Shown here one piece after another: positions 12,515 through 24,182 of a stretch of 64,000 nt of DNA. Source of the stretch: Peromyscus leucopus (lineage: Eukaryota > Chordata > Mammalia > Rodentia > Cricetidae); the NCBI RefSeq assembly GCF_004664715.2, contig NC_051063.1, positions 69,550,518 to 69,614,517 on the forward strand, read 5' to 3'. Position numbers and translations under genes: made by a program. The first letter of the stretch is position 1, and each line of letters opens with the position of its first letter. The notes below the pieces were generated by a model that saw only the letters and a list, made by a program, of their open reading frames with translations, had not been told where the DNA came from and made no database searches.

Positions 12515-12880
12515 TGTTCTGGTTTCCTTTCTGTTGATGTGATAAAAATACTCTGGCCAAAAGCAACTTAGGGGAAAAAAGGATTTATTTCAGGGTATAC
12601 TTTCAGATAGCTGTCCATCAGGAACTAGAGGCAGGAACTGAAGCAGAAATCAAGACACTGCTTGCCAGAGCTCTCTCTGGCTCACATCCAGCCCACCTTT
12701 CTTATACAGTCCAGGCTGACTAGCATAGAAATGGTTCTATGCAGAGTGGCTGCCTCCTACATCAATCATCAATCAACTTATTTTTCAATTGCTACAATAA
12801 AACACCATGACTAAAGCAACTTACAAAAGGCTCTTTTTTATTCTCTGGGGTGCTGCCTTTGCGAAGGTCAGGAGCATCCC
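12515..12880 (+). repeat. Rodent dispersed repeat, second copy of the 4388 family, followed by a third head
   Basis: 'tttctgttgatgtgataaaa', 'ccaaaagcaacttagggg' and 'ggatttatttcagggt' open the copy, which runs to about 12775. A new start of the same family ('aataaaacaccatgact', 'aaagcaacttac') follows immediately at about 12788. Confidence 0.65.
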
Positions 12881-13024
12881 CGCACTGCTCTCGGTAGACG
12901 CCATCAGCCCTCTCTCCCCTACATGTAGCAGCCAAAGTATGTCTGGACATAGCCCTCTGTCCTCTGGGGGCGGGGACCTCCACTTGTTCAGCCACTAAAA
13001 GGACACCTAAGGTATTATCAGGCA

Positions 13025-13215
13025 ACCCAGAAGGTTTGTGGTTTTGGTTTCGTTTCAAGTTTTTTTTGTTGGTTTGTTTGCTTGCTTTGGACAAGGTCTC
13101 ACTATATAGTTCACACTAGCTCCCATCCACTGATAGCCCAGACTGACCCCAAACTCAGATCTTTCTGCCATGATGAATACTAGATTACTGAGCTCCTTCA
13201 CCTGGTCATTCTTAG
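13025..13215 (-). mobile_element. B1-like SINE, antisense, strongly diverged
   Basis: A T-rich start is followed by 'gacaaggtctcactatatag', 'gcccagactgaccccaaact' and 'actagattactgag', which fits an old B1/PB1 element in reverse orientation. Confidence 0.6.
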
Positions 13216-13311
13216 CCCTGAGCCAGCTTCAGAGACCCTTCAACTGCATAGATTATTCTAAGTTCCAGGAGTGTAATGAATGAGAATTTAGGACAGGTCT
13301 AACCTTGTATT

Positions 13312-13342
13312 GGGGGTGGGGGCGGGGGTGGGACTGGTGGGG
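13312..13342 (+). promoter_or_regulatory. G-quadruplex-like motif
   Basis: Runs of 5, 5, 5 and 3 G separated by single bases (T, C, T), then GGTGGGG. This satisfies the usual four-run G4 pattern with very short loops. It is on the strand opposite to the Dock1 transcript, so the RNA would carry the C-rich version. Confidence 0.7.
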
Positions 13343-15529
13343 TCTTCAGATGGCTATGAGGAAATGTTTTCCCTCCATTTTGTTTGTCTCCTAGAGATGC
13401 TTCATGCACAGAATGGAGAGGATATTGGCTTTTGTCCTCATGAAGTACAGTGCATTCTCCACGGCTAAGTGCCAATGGGGACAGAGACAGATAGCCAGGA
13501 GGTCACACATGGAGTGGAAGTGTGCACAGCCTGGGAATTCTCCAGCAGACTCTGCCTTTTCAAACTCCCTCTGAAGTGAGCGTCCCTAAGTAAGAGTCCT
13601 GAGAGCCCTTCATCACTGCCAGCCCTTGGAGAGCGGTTTGATTTTTCATCTTGGAATTAAATAAAGTGGCAATTCGAATCAACCTCACTGGTAGAAAATA
13701 TCTGTGCTATGTGCAATAAATTAGTGATAAACAGCCAGGTAAAATCAGAAAATGGTTTGTTTCAATTATGCAAAGAGCAAAACAATTAAAAACAGTCAAA
13801 AGAACACAAGAGGAAGAAAATCCCAAGAGGTAGAAGAGGGTGGCCTGATAGCTCCCACAACTAAGGGAAGCTGGTTTTGCTATACCGTCCACACCACACA
13901 CAGGTCCACAAGCTGCTGAGGGAGAATAGCTCACGCCTTTGTCCTCTACTCCCACCAACTTCTGGGGATAAAAGGAAAATGACTGTGCAGTCTGCTGGCT
14001 TTGGCGCATGCTTTCTGGATGTGCCAGCTCTGGGCCAAAGCTATCTGTCTGGAAATCCTAGCACAGCAGGATGGTCACTCTCAAAGGAACGTCCTGTGAG
14101 TTTGCTGGGGAAATGAGCTAGGAAACTAGGGACCCCTAGAGGACAGCCTGTGGTCTCCACTGGAGCACATCTCAGACCGAGTCAGTATCCTCGGAAAGGG
14201 TGAGTGTTCCAGAACACAGAGTGTGAGCCAAGGTCACAGGAAGCACACTGAGTTCCTGGGAATCTTTCTTCCAGAATGTTTGTGACACGGAGTCCCTTAG
14301 TATCTTCCTTCATTGCAAGCCAGTCCCCAGCTTAGGCTGCTATGGTGCAGATGCCAATGACAAGAGGAAAAAGTAATTCTTAGGTGAGCTTAAAACTATT
14401 CAGCTGCCAGGAACACAAAGCTAGGCTACAGCTAGGCAGTGCACATAAAAGTTAGCTAAATTAATACAAAGTAACAAGATAACTGAAACACCATCTTCAA
14501 AGAAAGAAGAAAAGGTAATGTCAAGTCAGAATCCCAGAGCTGCTGCAGCCTGGGATGCTGTAACCAGGCTCTCAAGGTGCACAGAGTTTGGCAGCTGGGG
14601 CTTCCAGATTCCTTTCTCCCCATGCCATGGCTGAGGACAGACGCCTTGAGGCAGGTCTCCATTGGGCAGGTACCTCTACCTTCCCATCTATCTCCCTAAG
14701 CCCTCAGCACAGTCAGGCTACCAACTACAGTTCCTCTAAGCAAGGAAGGCAGTGGCCATGTACTTAGGGACAGCTGGTGCTACCAATTTGCTTTCTGGGC
14801 ACTGACATGATGTATTGTAGAAAACCCAGCATTGCTAAGGTGGAATCCATTCCTAAGGCTTAGGGCCTTTTCCTGTCCTGAGCACATGCCAGATTAACAT
14901 TGGCAGAAAAATCAGCAAGCATGCCAGCTGGATGCCAACACATCTGATGGGCTTTACCTAGGAGTGGGAAAATATATGATATTTAAAAGGAGAGAAGTTA
15001 CTATACAGAAAAAGTAGGTATGGGCATCTTCCTTCATGAAATGTGATGATGTATTGATTTGCATATTCAGTTGCTGAAAACTTAAGTACTATATTCATAC
15101 ATGGAGAATATACCATGGTCAAATGCTATCTGAATCAGCAGGGAAAGATGGAGGATGAGGAGGAGGAGAAGTGGAAGAGGAAGAAGAAGAAGAAAGTCAC
15201 ATAAAATGGCTTGGCTGTAGTCACCCAGTGATAAGGAAAGGAAAGTGCTATCCTGAGGAGCAGACTGCAAACATATGGACTGGGTTGATCAGTCGTCACA
15301 AGGCCACGATGGAGAAAACCATGACTCTCTCACACACATGAAATAAACAACAACATACCCTTACAAACTGTCAGCAGAGGTGAAATGTCAGAGTATGAAA
15401 CAACAAAAGCAAGACCAGTTGGTTCCAGACACAGTGCACCCAACGATATATTTTGCTGCATGACTTAGGGTGCTCAAATGCCCAACCATTAAACAAACGA
15501 AATGAAGGTCAGCAAAATATAATACATTT
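13343..15529. other. Intronic unique sequence with a GGA patch
   Basis: No repeat family or exon recognised. A GGA/GAA-rich patch is at about 15141-15196. Confidence 0.5.
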
Positions 15530-15828
15530 GGGGCCAGGAAGATGGTTGAGTCAGTAAAGTGTTTGCCTTGCAGGCTTGAAGACCTGAACTCATATCCTCA
15601 GAAGTCAAAAGGGAAGAGACCATGCAAAGGCACATAGTTGAAATCCTAGCCCCGGAGAGGCAGAGACAGGCAGTTGTTTGTACTTTGCTGACTTAAAGGT
15701 TGAGTTTCAGGCCAGTAAGTGATCCTCAAAAATCAAGGTGAATGGTACCTGAGGAATGACACCTAGGATGTCCCTTGGTCTCCACATGCTTCTGTATACA
15801 CATAGACAAGCACACACAAACACAAAAA
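15530..15828 (+). mobile_element. B3 SINE
   Basis: 'ggccaggaagatggttgag', 'gtgtttgccttgcaggctt', 'gaagacctgaactcatatcc', 'aaatcctagcccc' and 'tctccacatgct' with a CA-rich tail follow B3 order. Confidence 0.8.
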
Positions 15829-17520
15829 TTTCACTACACTTACTAAGCTTATCTTTCCAATAGCTCCAGTCATAACCAACCCTTGTTAGGGCCACTACAC
15901 TGAATGGCAACATCTCATGCACTGAAAGAATAGTCTTTTCGTTTCTTTGGGAGGCATTTTAAGTTCTCAACAGATGCTTTTCCTCTGCCACTTTCTTGCT
16001 CAACATCTCATAGGTAAAGATCCTCATGCTGAACAGTCAGTCTCCTCTGGTGAGTAACAAGGACCCTTTCCACCATCCAGTGAGAATTTTTCAATCATTG
16101 TCTCCCTCCATGCCTTACTTTCCAGCATGCTTCAACTGTGGACTACTAGAAAGTTCCAACCCCCTTCTTGACTTTATATGCATGGATTTTCAAACTCTTC
16201 AAGGCAAATGCGCAGGATATAAACCACGGTTTATAAACAGAGTCTCCTTTAGGCCCCAACTCAGCCTAGAAGAGACCAGTCAGCCTCCAACACAAAATCT
16301 ACACTGACATGAAGGGATACTTGGAAACTATTGGCAATCATAGCTGTCAACAGCAATGGTTCTGAGCAAGGGAGAGTGTTGATTTCACTTACTTTCCTCC
16401 TGAGAGAGGAGGGCCAGCTCCTAGCAAGGTCTATGGGGGGATTTCAGTGGGAGTGGTTTATGTTTTAAAAATTCTATCCTAAGTGTCAATCATTGTTGAC
16501 AAATGCAGAAAGAGTTCTGCTACCTTCTCTGCAGTCAGTTTGAACAGGAAGCTGAATTAATAAGGCGGTGGAAATTATCCCCAATCTTTTTTCTCACATG
16601 CTGCATGAGGAAGAAATGCGCCTCACAGGCCAAAAGAAAGCTATGCAGGCCACACATTTCTCTAGAGTAAAGAAGATTTGTGTCCCATCTGACAGACTTT
16701 TACCTCTTCCTGTCCCACCCATGACAAAAATTCTAGTGTGCATGATGGGTACACGAACACAGTGCCACTGGGGTGAGCCCAAGGCCAGGACCAATGGAAA
16801 GAAGGCAAGTGGTCACGTTGCCATCGGCAGCTAACACATCCATGATACACAATGTGCAGCTGTGTGCTGTGCCATACGCACTCAAAGAACCAATCCAGAA
16901 AAGACAGCCATGTGAGAACCAGGGCAGCAGTAATGCTCAGTAGTGGAATGGAAAGGTGTTGGCTTCCAGTCATCCCGGGGGCTTCCAAGAAGCAAGCAGC
17001 CATGCTGCTCTGGATAAAGCACTTTGCACACAGACACACTCTGATTGCTTCTGAACTGTGTTTCTTTAAATGCCACCTTGCCAGCTGGCACTCTCACACC
17101 CAAGCTCAGACCCATCATGCCAGGCCATTGTTAGTCCATCACTATCTTTACATGGCAACTGAGTAGGGGCTGGCCTTGGGATCTTCACTCAGTCCCAAGA
17201 TCCTTGATTTACAAGCTGTTGCCCCGCATCAAATGGGTGCTGTCTTTAATTCCGCTTTACGAGCCCTGAACACCAAGAGGCAGTTTGTTCACAGACAAAG
17301 CCAAAGGAGCACACGGATATTTAAGAGACCAGAGAGGCTGATTTGGTCGATTTCTAAGCTGCGGGTGGTAAAACTGCATGTCCAGCTGTGCCATTAAAAC
17401 TTAAATAGAGACTCCGGAAGCTTCTGGGAACCACAGCTTAGCGTGTCAAGGGAAGGAAGGCTACAGTGCACAGCAGGGGCAGTGACGTGATCAAATCTGT
17501 CAATGTGGATATAATCAACT
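15829..17520. other. Intronic unique sequence
   Basis: About 1.7 kb with no recognised repeat. Overlapping frames of 80-125 codons on both strands at 16568-17166 have no identifiable domain and are treated as chance. Confidence 0.45.
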
Positions 17521-17539
17521 ACAGACAGACAGACAGACA

Positions 17540-17570
<31 letters not shown>
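17521..17570. repeat. Compound (ACAG)n(AC)n microsatellite
   Basis: Five ACAG tetranucleotides run directly into a pure AC tract ending at 17570. Confidence 0.95.
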
Positions 17571-17572
<2 letters not shown>

Positions 17573-17604
17573 CAGAGGCAGACAGGAACAATGGAGAAAC
17601 CCTA

Positions 17605-17970
17605 TGTGACTGTTAATCTGGACTCTCAACTTGATGGAATTTAGAATCGCCATGGAGACAAACCTCCTGGCTAATCTCTGAGGCACTTTGAAGAGCGGAA
17701 CAATTAAGGTGGGAAGGTCCACCACAGATCTGAGTCAGTGGGCTGAGGTCCCAGACTCAGGCAAAAGGAGCTGAGCACAGGCACTCATCCCGCCCTGCTT
17801 CTCGGCGATACACACAATGTGACTGACCAGCTGCCTTACCGACATGGCATCTGTTGCCATGCCTACCGTGCCAGGATGGACCGCACCTTCAAACCATGAG
17901 CCAGCCGGAACAGCGCCTTCCTCCCTTAAGTCGCTTCTGTCAGCTATTTTCTCACACCAACAAGAAAAAA
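17605..17970 (+). repeat. Rodent dispersed repeat ('ctggactctcaacttgatgg')
   Basis: Ordered blocks 'ctctcaacttgatggaattt', 'aatcgccatggagacaaacc', 'aattaaggtgggaaggtcc', 'cttcctcccttaagtcgctt' match a rodent interspersed family also represented at 46420-46720 and 47940-48245. The class is uncertain. Confidence 0.6.
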
Positions 17971-18269
17971 TGACCATACCATATTATGTGCTCTCTGCAT
18001 AGTTTCTGCGGGAATATTGTTTTAGTCCTTGAAAGATTTTGTCCTTGAAGAAACTCACAGCGGGCTGGTGGACGGCATCCTCTCTAGACACACAGCATTC
18101 AGTGCTAAAGAAAGGGGGGGGGGCAGCAAGCCTGGGTTGAGCAGAAGTCAGCTGGGTAAGGAGCAAAGCCTTATGGGAAGCCTGTGCTCTGAGGGGGTGA
18201 AGGGTACAGTCAGCAAACTCTTGGGTAGATGGAGGCACAGCTCAGGTAAGGAGGGAGGGTATAGCATGG
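17971..18269. other. Intronic unique sequence
   Basis: No family recognised. A run of G is at about 18113-18123. Confidence 0.5.
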
Positions 18270-18460
18270 CTTAGAATCTGGCTCTGGGTGGTTGGCCTGG
18301 ATTTAAACACTAACTCTACTACTTCTTTCTGTGTGCTTATAACTTGCCTCAGTTTCCCCATGTGTGAATCCCAGAGGATTCCAAGAGAATGAGGATACAC
18401 TGGCATGTGACAGTCCTACAATGGCCCCGGCACCTATGTGTAGCTCACTCTCTATCCCAG
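18270..18460 (+). mobile_element. MIR SINE, ancient
   Basis: 'cctggatttaaacactaact', 'tataacttgcctcagtttcc' and 'gagaatgaggatac' follow MIR order; the 'cctcagtttccc' block is characteristic. Confidence 0.8.
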
Positions 18461-18469
18461 ATCAAGTGT

Positions 18470-18870
18470 ATTAGTCAGGACTCTCTAAAGGGACCAGAAC
18501 TGATAGAATGAACTGATATATAGTATGTATGCAATAGCTAGATCTGGTAGTATCTCGGTCCACAGACTGAATACCTCCGAAGTCCCAATCTGATGATGGG
18601 AGTCCCAGAGAGGTCCCAGGGAAATGTCAGTTTACAGTCCACCTTGTAATTCCAAAGAAGTAGGTTCTAACACAGCAAAGGAAGAAATGGTTCAGGAAGA
18701 GGACAGATAAATTTCCCAGCGGAAGTGAGGGAAGCAGGCAAAAACCAAAATCGTGTGGCCCAGATTTAGGGTGAGTCTTCTGACCTTAAATGATCAGATT
18801 TAGGGTGGGTCTTCCACCTCAAATAATCCAACTAGGAAAAATCCCTCACAAGAGCACCTCACAGCTGCTT
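18470..18870 (+). repeat. Rodent dispersed repeat ('gtattagtcaggactctcta')
   Basis: The start 'gtattagtcaggactctcta', 'ccagaactgatagaatgaa', 'aaagaagtaggttctaac' and a duplicated 'cagatttagggtg' block with 'gggtcttccacctcaaat' match a common rodent repeat. Class not assigned. Confidence 0.65.
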
Positions 18871-19076
18871 GGGTATAGATGTGCCCACAACATATATACA
18901 GCAAGCAGCAAGACAGAATGCACACACTGTCAATAGTGAAAAACTCTTTCTAGTGAAGCTGACATTTAAGGAAGGTAAGGGCCACCAAACCAGCTGTCTC
19001 CAAAGAGCTGTAAGTATCTGGCACTCTAAACTGGTGGAGGCAAGCAGCTTCTATTTCATTTTCTCTTTGAACTTTT

Positions 19077-19234
19077 CATCCTCCTGTCTGCATCTCCCAA
19101 GTGCTGGGATTACAGGCGCATGCTCCCACACCTGGTTTCATGCAGCAGTGCTGGGGTCTGGGGTCTGGGGATCAAGTCTGGTGCTTAGCGCATGGTGGAC
19201 ATGCCTGTTCCCAGCTGAGCTACAGCCGCAGCCT
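19077..19234 (-). mobile_element. B4-type SINE, antisense
   Basis: 'caagtgctgggattacaggc' marks the B1-like half in reverse, then 'ggtgcttagcgcatggtgg' and 'cagctgagctacagccgcag' the reversed ID half. Confidence 0.75.
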
Positions 19235-19356
19235 GGAAAGAGGCTCCCTTACACAACCTGGCTCCGCTTCTGTTCATCAGTGTTGTGTATTCTGGCACTT
19301 GCATCCCATGGGGTATGGGAAAAACTTTCACAATCGTCAGTGCCCATATGTGAAGT

Positions 19357-19360
<4 letters not shown>

Positions 19361-19387
<27 letters not shown>
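19361..19387. repeat. Homopolymer A tract (27 bp)
   Basis: An uninterrupted A run with no recognisable retroposon body directly upstream. Confidence 0.9.
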
Positions 19388-21084
19388 TGGGTTGCTCTTC
19401 CATAGGTCACCATGCTTTCATATGTGTCCCTGTGCAAAATGTTAACTGTGGATTTGATGTGATTTTAGGGGTTAGAGTCTCTTCAAACAGAAGAGTCTTC
19501 ATATGGAGCCAAGTCAGGCACAGATAGATAAGAAAACACACACACACACATGACTCAGAGTATTTGATTTTGTGACTAGACAATCTGGTGCAGTACTCCA
19601 TGTAAGATAGGTCCCAGGCTGTGCAGACTGGACATTCACACTGCCCCCCCTCCCTCCCCGCCCCACCCATGATTGCCTTATGACTTCAACCTCTATGCAC
19701 AGTGAATCAGAGGCTGGGGCAGATGTCCTTCTCTATACTTGGTGTCACCTATCTTATCCTCAAAAGTTTCAATGGCACTACAGGAGCATGCAGTGACTGT
19801 TCCTTCTCAGCTCATTTTCCTCAAAAAAACAAAAACAAAAATACGCCTGTGTGGAAGACACAATGGACACTTCTTGTTGCCACCCAGGACAGTTCATCAC
19901 ATGGCTGGGCGAGCAGGGAGTCTCCAGTGAGCAGGAGAAGGCTGATGCTGCTTAGTCAGTCCACAACTCTGGGGACCATGAATCATACACTTCCTTGATG
20001 CACAAAGAACAACAAGGCTACAAAGTGTCTTGACGTCTCTAGACTCGCAGTGACGTGTGCATGGAGCCATGGGCCCCAGTGATTCCTTTACTTCGGGGGA
20101 AACGGAGGCTTCCTCCAAGCCAGGGTTGGAGGTAGGAGGTATTTGATGGGGTGGCAAGAAGAGGGAGTAATACAAGGGTGATTTGAAAACTATAAACAAA
20201 CGGTCAATCTTTTATGGTTGGCATCACAAAATTAAACACACAAGTGTATTTTATGCTCTCCCCAACAAACTGGTGGACCCTGACAGGGCATCCTGAGGCA
20301 TCAACTACAGTGAACCAATCACATCTGAGCTTTGTTAGAGAAGTTACCACCCAGGGTATGGAACACACAACCTGAGCACAGACTGGGACAAGGCTGCCTT
20401 CTAGGGAGGCCAGAAACCATGTTCACCCACGGGGTCAGGCAAGGAGTCCACAACTGCTATCTCCCCAGCCTGTGTTCAGGGACCTGTGCTCGGTAATGCT
20501 GCCTGCTATCCCTAAGCATTGGTCCATAGTACAGTGGAGATGCTTCTGTGGACATGGGTCTAAGACAATGGGGGTTTGTTTCAGATAGCAATGTTGATTG
20601 GTTTGTCCTGTCGAATGAAAAAGAGGCCTATTAAAAACATCGTGTAGTGTTCCAGAAGGAGCTGGAATTTCCTATCACAAAAATAAATCCCAAGGGCAAA
20701 AATGTTGGAGCTCAGCTTCTACAACAGGATGGGGCTCTCAAGAAACAGGCAGAGGGCTAACGTGACATGCCGAGTAGAAGGGTGGAAGCAGAGGCCAAGA
20801 CCAGAGGCTCCACAACCATCAGGGATGGCTGCAGCAGCCCCCAGCCTGCTGGCCAGGACTCCCCTCCTCCATCCTGTCCACCATGAGAGATCTTGGCCAC
20901 AGCAGTCTCTGACTTGAGAAATACAGCATTCCCTCAGTGGAACCTTGTCAGAGGTCTGCTGGGAATCTCGCCACATGAGAAACACTGTCCCTGCTGTGGC
21001 AGGAGGAGAGGAACCCGGGAAAGCTCCAGGGAAGGTCCTGCTGCCATGGGTTTTTCCCTAGGGTGTACAAAAGGCAAACCAGGA
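19388..21084. other. Intronic unique sequence
   Basis: No repeat family or exon recognised. A short C-rich patch is at 19642-19669. Confidence 0.5.
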
Positions 21085-21240
21085 AGGTGTGGAACTCCAA
21101 ACATGTTCTCCCAGTGCTTGGGAACTGGGGGGGTGGGGTGGGATCAGGAGTACAAGGCTAGATTTAATTATACTGTGAGTTTGGGGATAGCCTGGACTAC
21201 ATGGGACTCTGGTGAACACAAAACAAAAACAAAGAAAAAG
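21085..21240 (+). mobile_element. B1 SINE, degraded
   Basis: 'tctcccagtgcttggga', 'atcaggagtacaaggct', 'gggatagcctggactacatg' and an A-rich tail fit a diverged B1, with a G-rich expansion at 21127-21141. Confidence 0.6.
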
Positions 21241-21644
21241 TCAAAGCCATAGGGAAACACTATAAGCTAACATCACAAGGAGAAACACAAACCTATCAGA
21301 AGGGCTAAAATACAACCAAGCCTCTCATCTTTCCATTTATAACCAAACTGACCTCTGCCCACCAACAACTTTAATCCATGGACATCCCTGAATTCTTCTT
21401 CTCTCAGATTTTGTCAGTGCCAGCTGAGAGCAGCCCTGGCTCTTCCCCTCCAGGAACACAGCCTGATCTAGTGAGAGAGCCCTATGGCAGCATAAGGACA
21501 TCCTCATGATCTCCATGTCTACATCTCCACAGAACCATAGGCACCATAGATGAAGCGGAGCACGTAAGCACAGACACCCTCAGTAGCCGGCCACATCACC
21601 TTTGCCGCCAGATACGACGGAAGTGGGATGCGGCCTACACTTAC

Positions 21645-21739
21645 TTGTTCTGCATCGTGTTCATTATCACCCAGTCGAAGGGGTAGACGTTCTTCCCAAT
21701 GAGGTTCTTAAACATGATGAATGTCTCCATCAGAAAATC
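21645..21739 (-). CDS. Dock1: Dock1 internal coding exon (95 nt)
   Basis: On the minus strand the exon follows the acceptor GTCTCCTTGCAG and precedes the donor GTAAGTGTAG. It encodes [20 protein letters not shown], then FDWVIMN and TMQN, and ends two bases into a lysine codon (AA), so the next exon should begin with G or A. It continues the reading frame of the exon at 29792-29893 without a break, about residues 996-1027 of DOCK1, still in the inter-domain helical region. [11 protein letters not shown] is shared by DOCK1, DOCK2 and DOCK5, but together with the upstream exon DOCK1 is the best fit. Compared with the DOCK1 sequence I remember (MNMVQNK) this copy reads MNTMQNK, two conservative differences. 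A CTCAC branch-point-like sequence lies about 25 nt before the acceptor. At 95 nt, skipping this exon alone would shift the frame. Confidence 0.95.
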
Positions 21740-21740
21740 C

Positions 21741-22814
21741 TGCAAGGAGACAACATAGCAGTGAGGGAGCCCACCCAGGAGGAGGGTGAACACTCTTCCC
21801 GATGATGAGATTATAAAAGACCCCATTATTTTTAGCTGAAGGAAAACATTCTGGAAGCAAATGAAGATGTATTTCACTGGGGCTGTGTACTGCTTCTGTC
21901 TTTCTGTTTACCTGGGCACCTCCTGCCTGAGATAGCTTTTTCAAGGATAGATGTTGAAATAGTCCCTGGGAATGTCTCTCTGGCAGTTAAGAAAAGATCC
22001 CCAAGGGTTATAAATATACATTTGTGCCTTTTCTGCTTACAGGAAAACATGGATTTTACAAACCCATCACGCAGGCTACAGCACTCTCTCATGTTTATCC
22101 TAAATCCATTTTTCACTATCAAAACCCCTACAGATTGGTATATTGTGATCCCTACCCTTTCGTTTTGTAATTTAAAGCTCGCCTTGACCCTCTGTATACA
22201 TTCAGCTTTGCAGCTGATCCTGTGAGTAAGGAGCCTATTTGCCCCAACAGCTCCAGAGGCAACCACTCAGGGACGCCACCAGAATCTCACGGTTTTTGTG
22301 TGGAGCCCCCAGATCAACCTAGAGCAGCAGGATTCAAGGAGTTCCCTGCTGCTCTGTGCCACTCACATGTCCACAAGGAAGCCCCTGGCCATGGTGAGCT
22401 GGTAAGGGTGTACCAGCTCCCTCATGCTGGTTGGAATTAAGAGAAGTTCCTATTTGTGAGGGCAATGTAGCTTTGCTCTGTGCTGTTATCCTGAACCCTG
22501 GCAAGGTTTCCTGGGAAGTCCTCGTGTATGCTCAGGAACCAGGGTGAGCAGGAGACCGACAACAGACAAGAGTTAGTTTAGAAAAGGGATGCCATAGCTA
22601 GAGTTGGCCGAATGAGTGGGGCTTTCTCATTGTGTAACTTATGAATCATAACGAAGTTTTGGCTATGAAGGCCAAGGGAGAGAATGGAATTTAAGCAGCC
22701 AATAAAGCAAATTCTCAGTGGGAAATTTTCAAACCCCATCCCTGGCAAAGAAGCACAGGTTGAACTTGATGATGACCATCGGGGGATGGGCAAGGTTCAC
22801 ATTCTTTGGGGACG
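21741..22814. other. Intronic unique sequence next to the exon
   Basis: Apart from the acceptor, branch-point-like CTCAC and pyrimidine tract just right of 21739, no element is recognised. A 130-codon minus-strand frame (21874-22266) is open but has no DOCK1 similarity. Confidence 0.5.
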
Positions 22815-23047
22815 TAGTCTGGTTTCATTTTGTTGCTCTGAGGAAACACTCTGACCAAAAGAACTTTCCAGGAGGAATAGGCTTATTTCATCACAACTTA
22901 ACTATTCTACTGCTTAGCTTACCATTTTGTCAAGACTTTGGAACTTCGGATGGCCAGAGTGTACACTTGGTGAGGTATACCTCTGCTTGCATGGAACTGC
23001 TGGTTTTCCTGCCCATCCCCCTCCTAAGCCTCCTAACTGAGATGTAG
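22815..23047 (+). repeat. Rodent dispersed repeat, fragment of the 4388 family
   Basis: 'cattttgttgctctgagg', 'ccaaaagaactttccagg' and 'ataggcttatttcatcacaa' align with the heads at 4388, 12515 and 50625. The right part is uncertain. Confidence 0.55.
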
Positions 23048-23548
23048 CAATGGGTTTGCACTCTCAAGAGAGAAGTCCTCTTTTCCCAGTGCCTTTTCTT
23101 TCCTTTCTATGAACCACAGGCCAGCACTTAATTAGTATGGCTTAGTTGATACATGATGGAATTTGGCTAATCAAACAAAATGCGGTCTGAAGTGGGAGAT
23201 GGCCCCTTGCAAGGCTCACTTAGGGCTGAGGGACTCAGTCGTCGGGGTGGTCCAGAGGACCAACTGGTCCGGAATAGCTCATGCAGCTTCACAGACTGCT
23301 CTGCCAGAGCCTCCTGTTCAGGAGAATTGAAAGAATGCTTCACTCAGTTTTCATTCACTTCTTCGGCAATTTACATTTGACTATTCATAGGGTGCCCAAG
23401 ACAGCAAGTGGTCAGCTCTAACAAAACCTGCACGGAGGTTCTGGAGGCAAACTACTGCTTCTCTCTCTCTCTAAGCCCATTAATTTGACGAAATAGTCAC
23501 TCACAGCTGAAGGGCCCCTCCCCCAATAAGAGCAGGGACTGCTCTCAC
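23048..23548. other. Intronic unique sequence
   Basis: Nothing recognised. Confidence 0.5.
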
Positions 23549-23670
23549 AGAGGATCCAAACTCAGTTTCCAGCACCTATGTTGGATGGGGCACGACTGCC
23601 TGTAACTCCGCTCCAGGAGATTCAAGGCCCTCTTATGGCCTCTGTGGGCACTATTCCCACACATTCTTTC

Positions 23671-23710
<40 letters not shown>
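23549..23710 (+). mobile_element. B2-family SINE fragment with (CA)n tail
   Basis: 'gaggatccaaactcagtttc', 'gactgcctgtaactccgct' and 'cctcttatggcctctgtggg' are B2 blocks lacking the head; the CA tail occupies 23672-23709. Confidence 0.75.
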
Positions 23711-23713
<3 letters not shown>

Positions 23714-23763
23714 GTCACAGATGGAAGAGAGAGCAAGACAAAAATAAGAGCACAGAGACTCAA

Positions 23764-23885
23764 CAAGGCTCAGTGTGGTGGTTGGCGACTGCAATCCCAG
23801 CACTCAGCAGACTGAGATGGGAGAGCTTCAGTAAGCTTAAGGCTACAAGCAAACCGGACAGGGCAATCTGGACTCTGACCCCAGG
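23764..23885 (+). mobile_element. B1-like SINE, diverged
   Basis: 'ggctcagtgtggtggttggc', 'gcaatcccagcactcagcag' and 'gagatgggagagcttcag' fit the left half of a B1/PB1 element. Confidence 0.65.
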
Positions 23886-24057
23886 GGGCCCTCTAAGAAA
23901 GGAGCAAATGTGGGAAGATAAGGTGTGAGCCCAGTGAGTAAGAGGGTGGTTGTCCCTCCCTACGTTACGATGGGGACCAATGTAGATGCTTGCCCAGTCC
24001 CTTAGCAACAAGCATGCCTATAGCTAGCCATGGCATTCTTTTTTAAGGGATTTGTAT

Positions 24058-24086
24058 CACACACACACACACACACACACACGCGT

Positions 24087-24122
<36 letters not shown>

Positions 24123-24182
24123 TGGCAGGGGAGGGAAGGGGAGGGGAGGAAAGGAGGAAGGGAGGAAGGGAGGAGAGAGAAG
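24058..24182. repeat. (CA)n tract joined to a polypurine tract
   Basis: CA repeats with one CGCGTG interruption (24058-24120) are followed by an almost pure G/A stretch (24125-24182). Confidence 0.9.

Larger units (their letters stand above)
1..21644 (-). other. Dock1: Dock1 downstream intron, partial (at least 21.6 kb)
   Basis: This begins with the GTAAGTGTAG donor at 21644 and runs leftwards to the window edge. The expected next exon (DOCK1 continues VFLRAINQYADMLNKK) was searched for by its reverse complement and not seen, so the acceptor lies outside the window. The content is SINEs, older repeats and unique DNA. Confidence 0.8.

Noticed and set aside
21874..22266. 130-codon minus frame just upstream (in gene order) of the 95-nt exon, as an exon extension
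   Set aside because: A good acceptor separates it from the exon, and its translation has no DOCK1 similarity.
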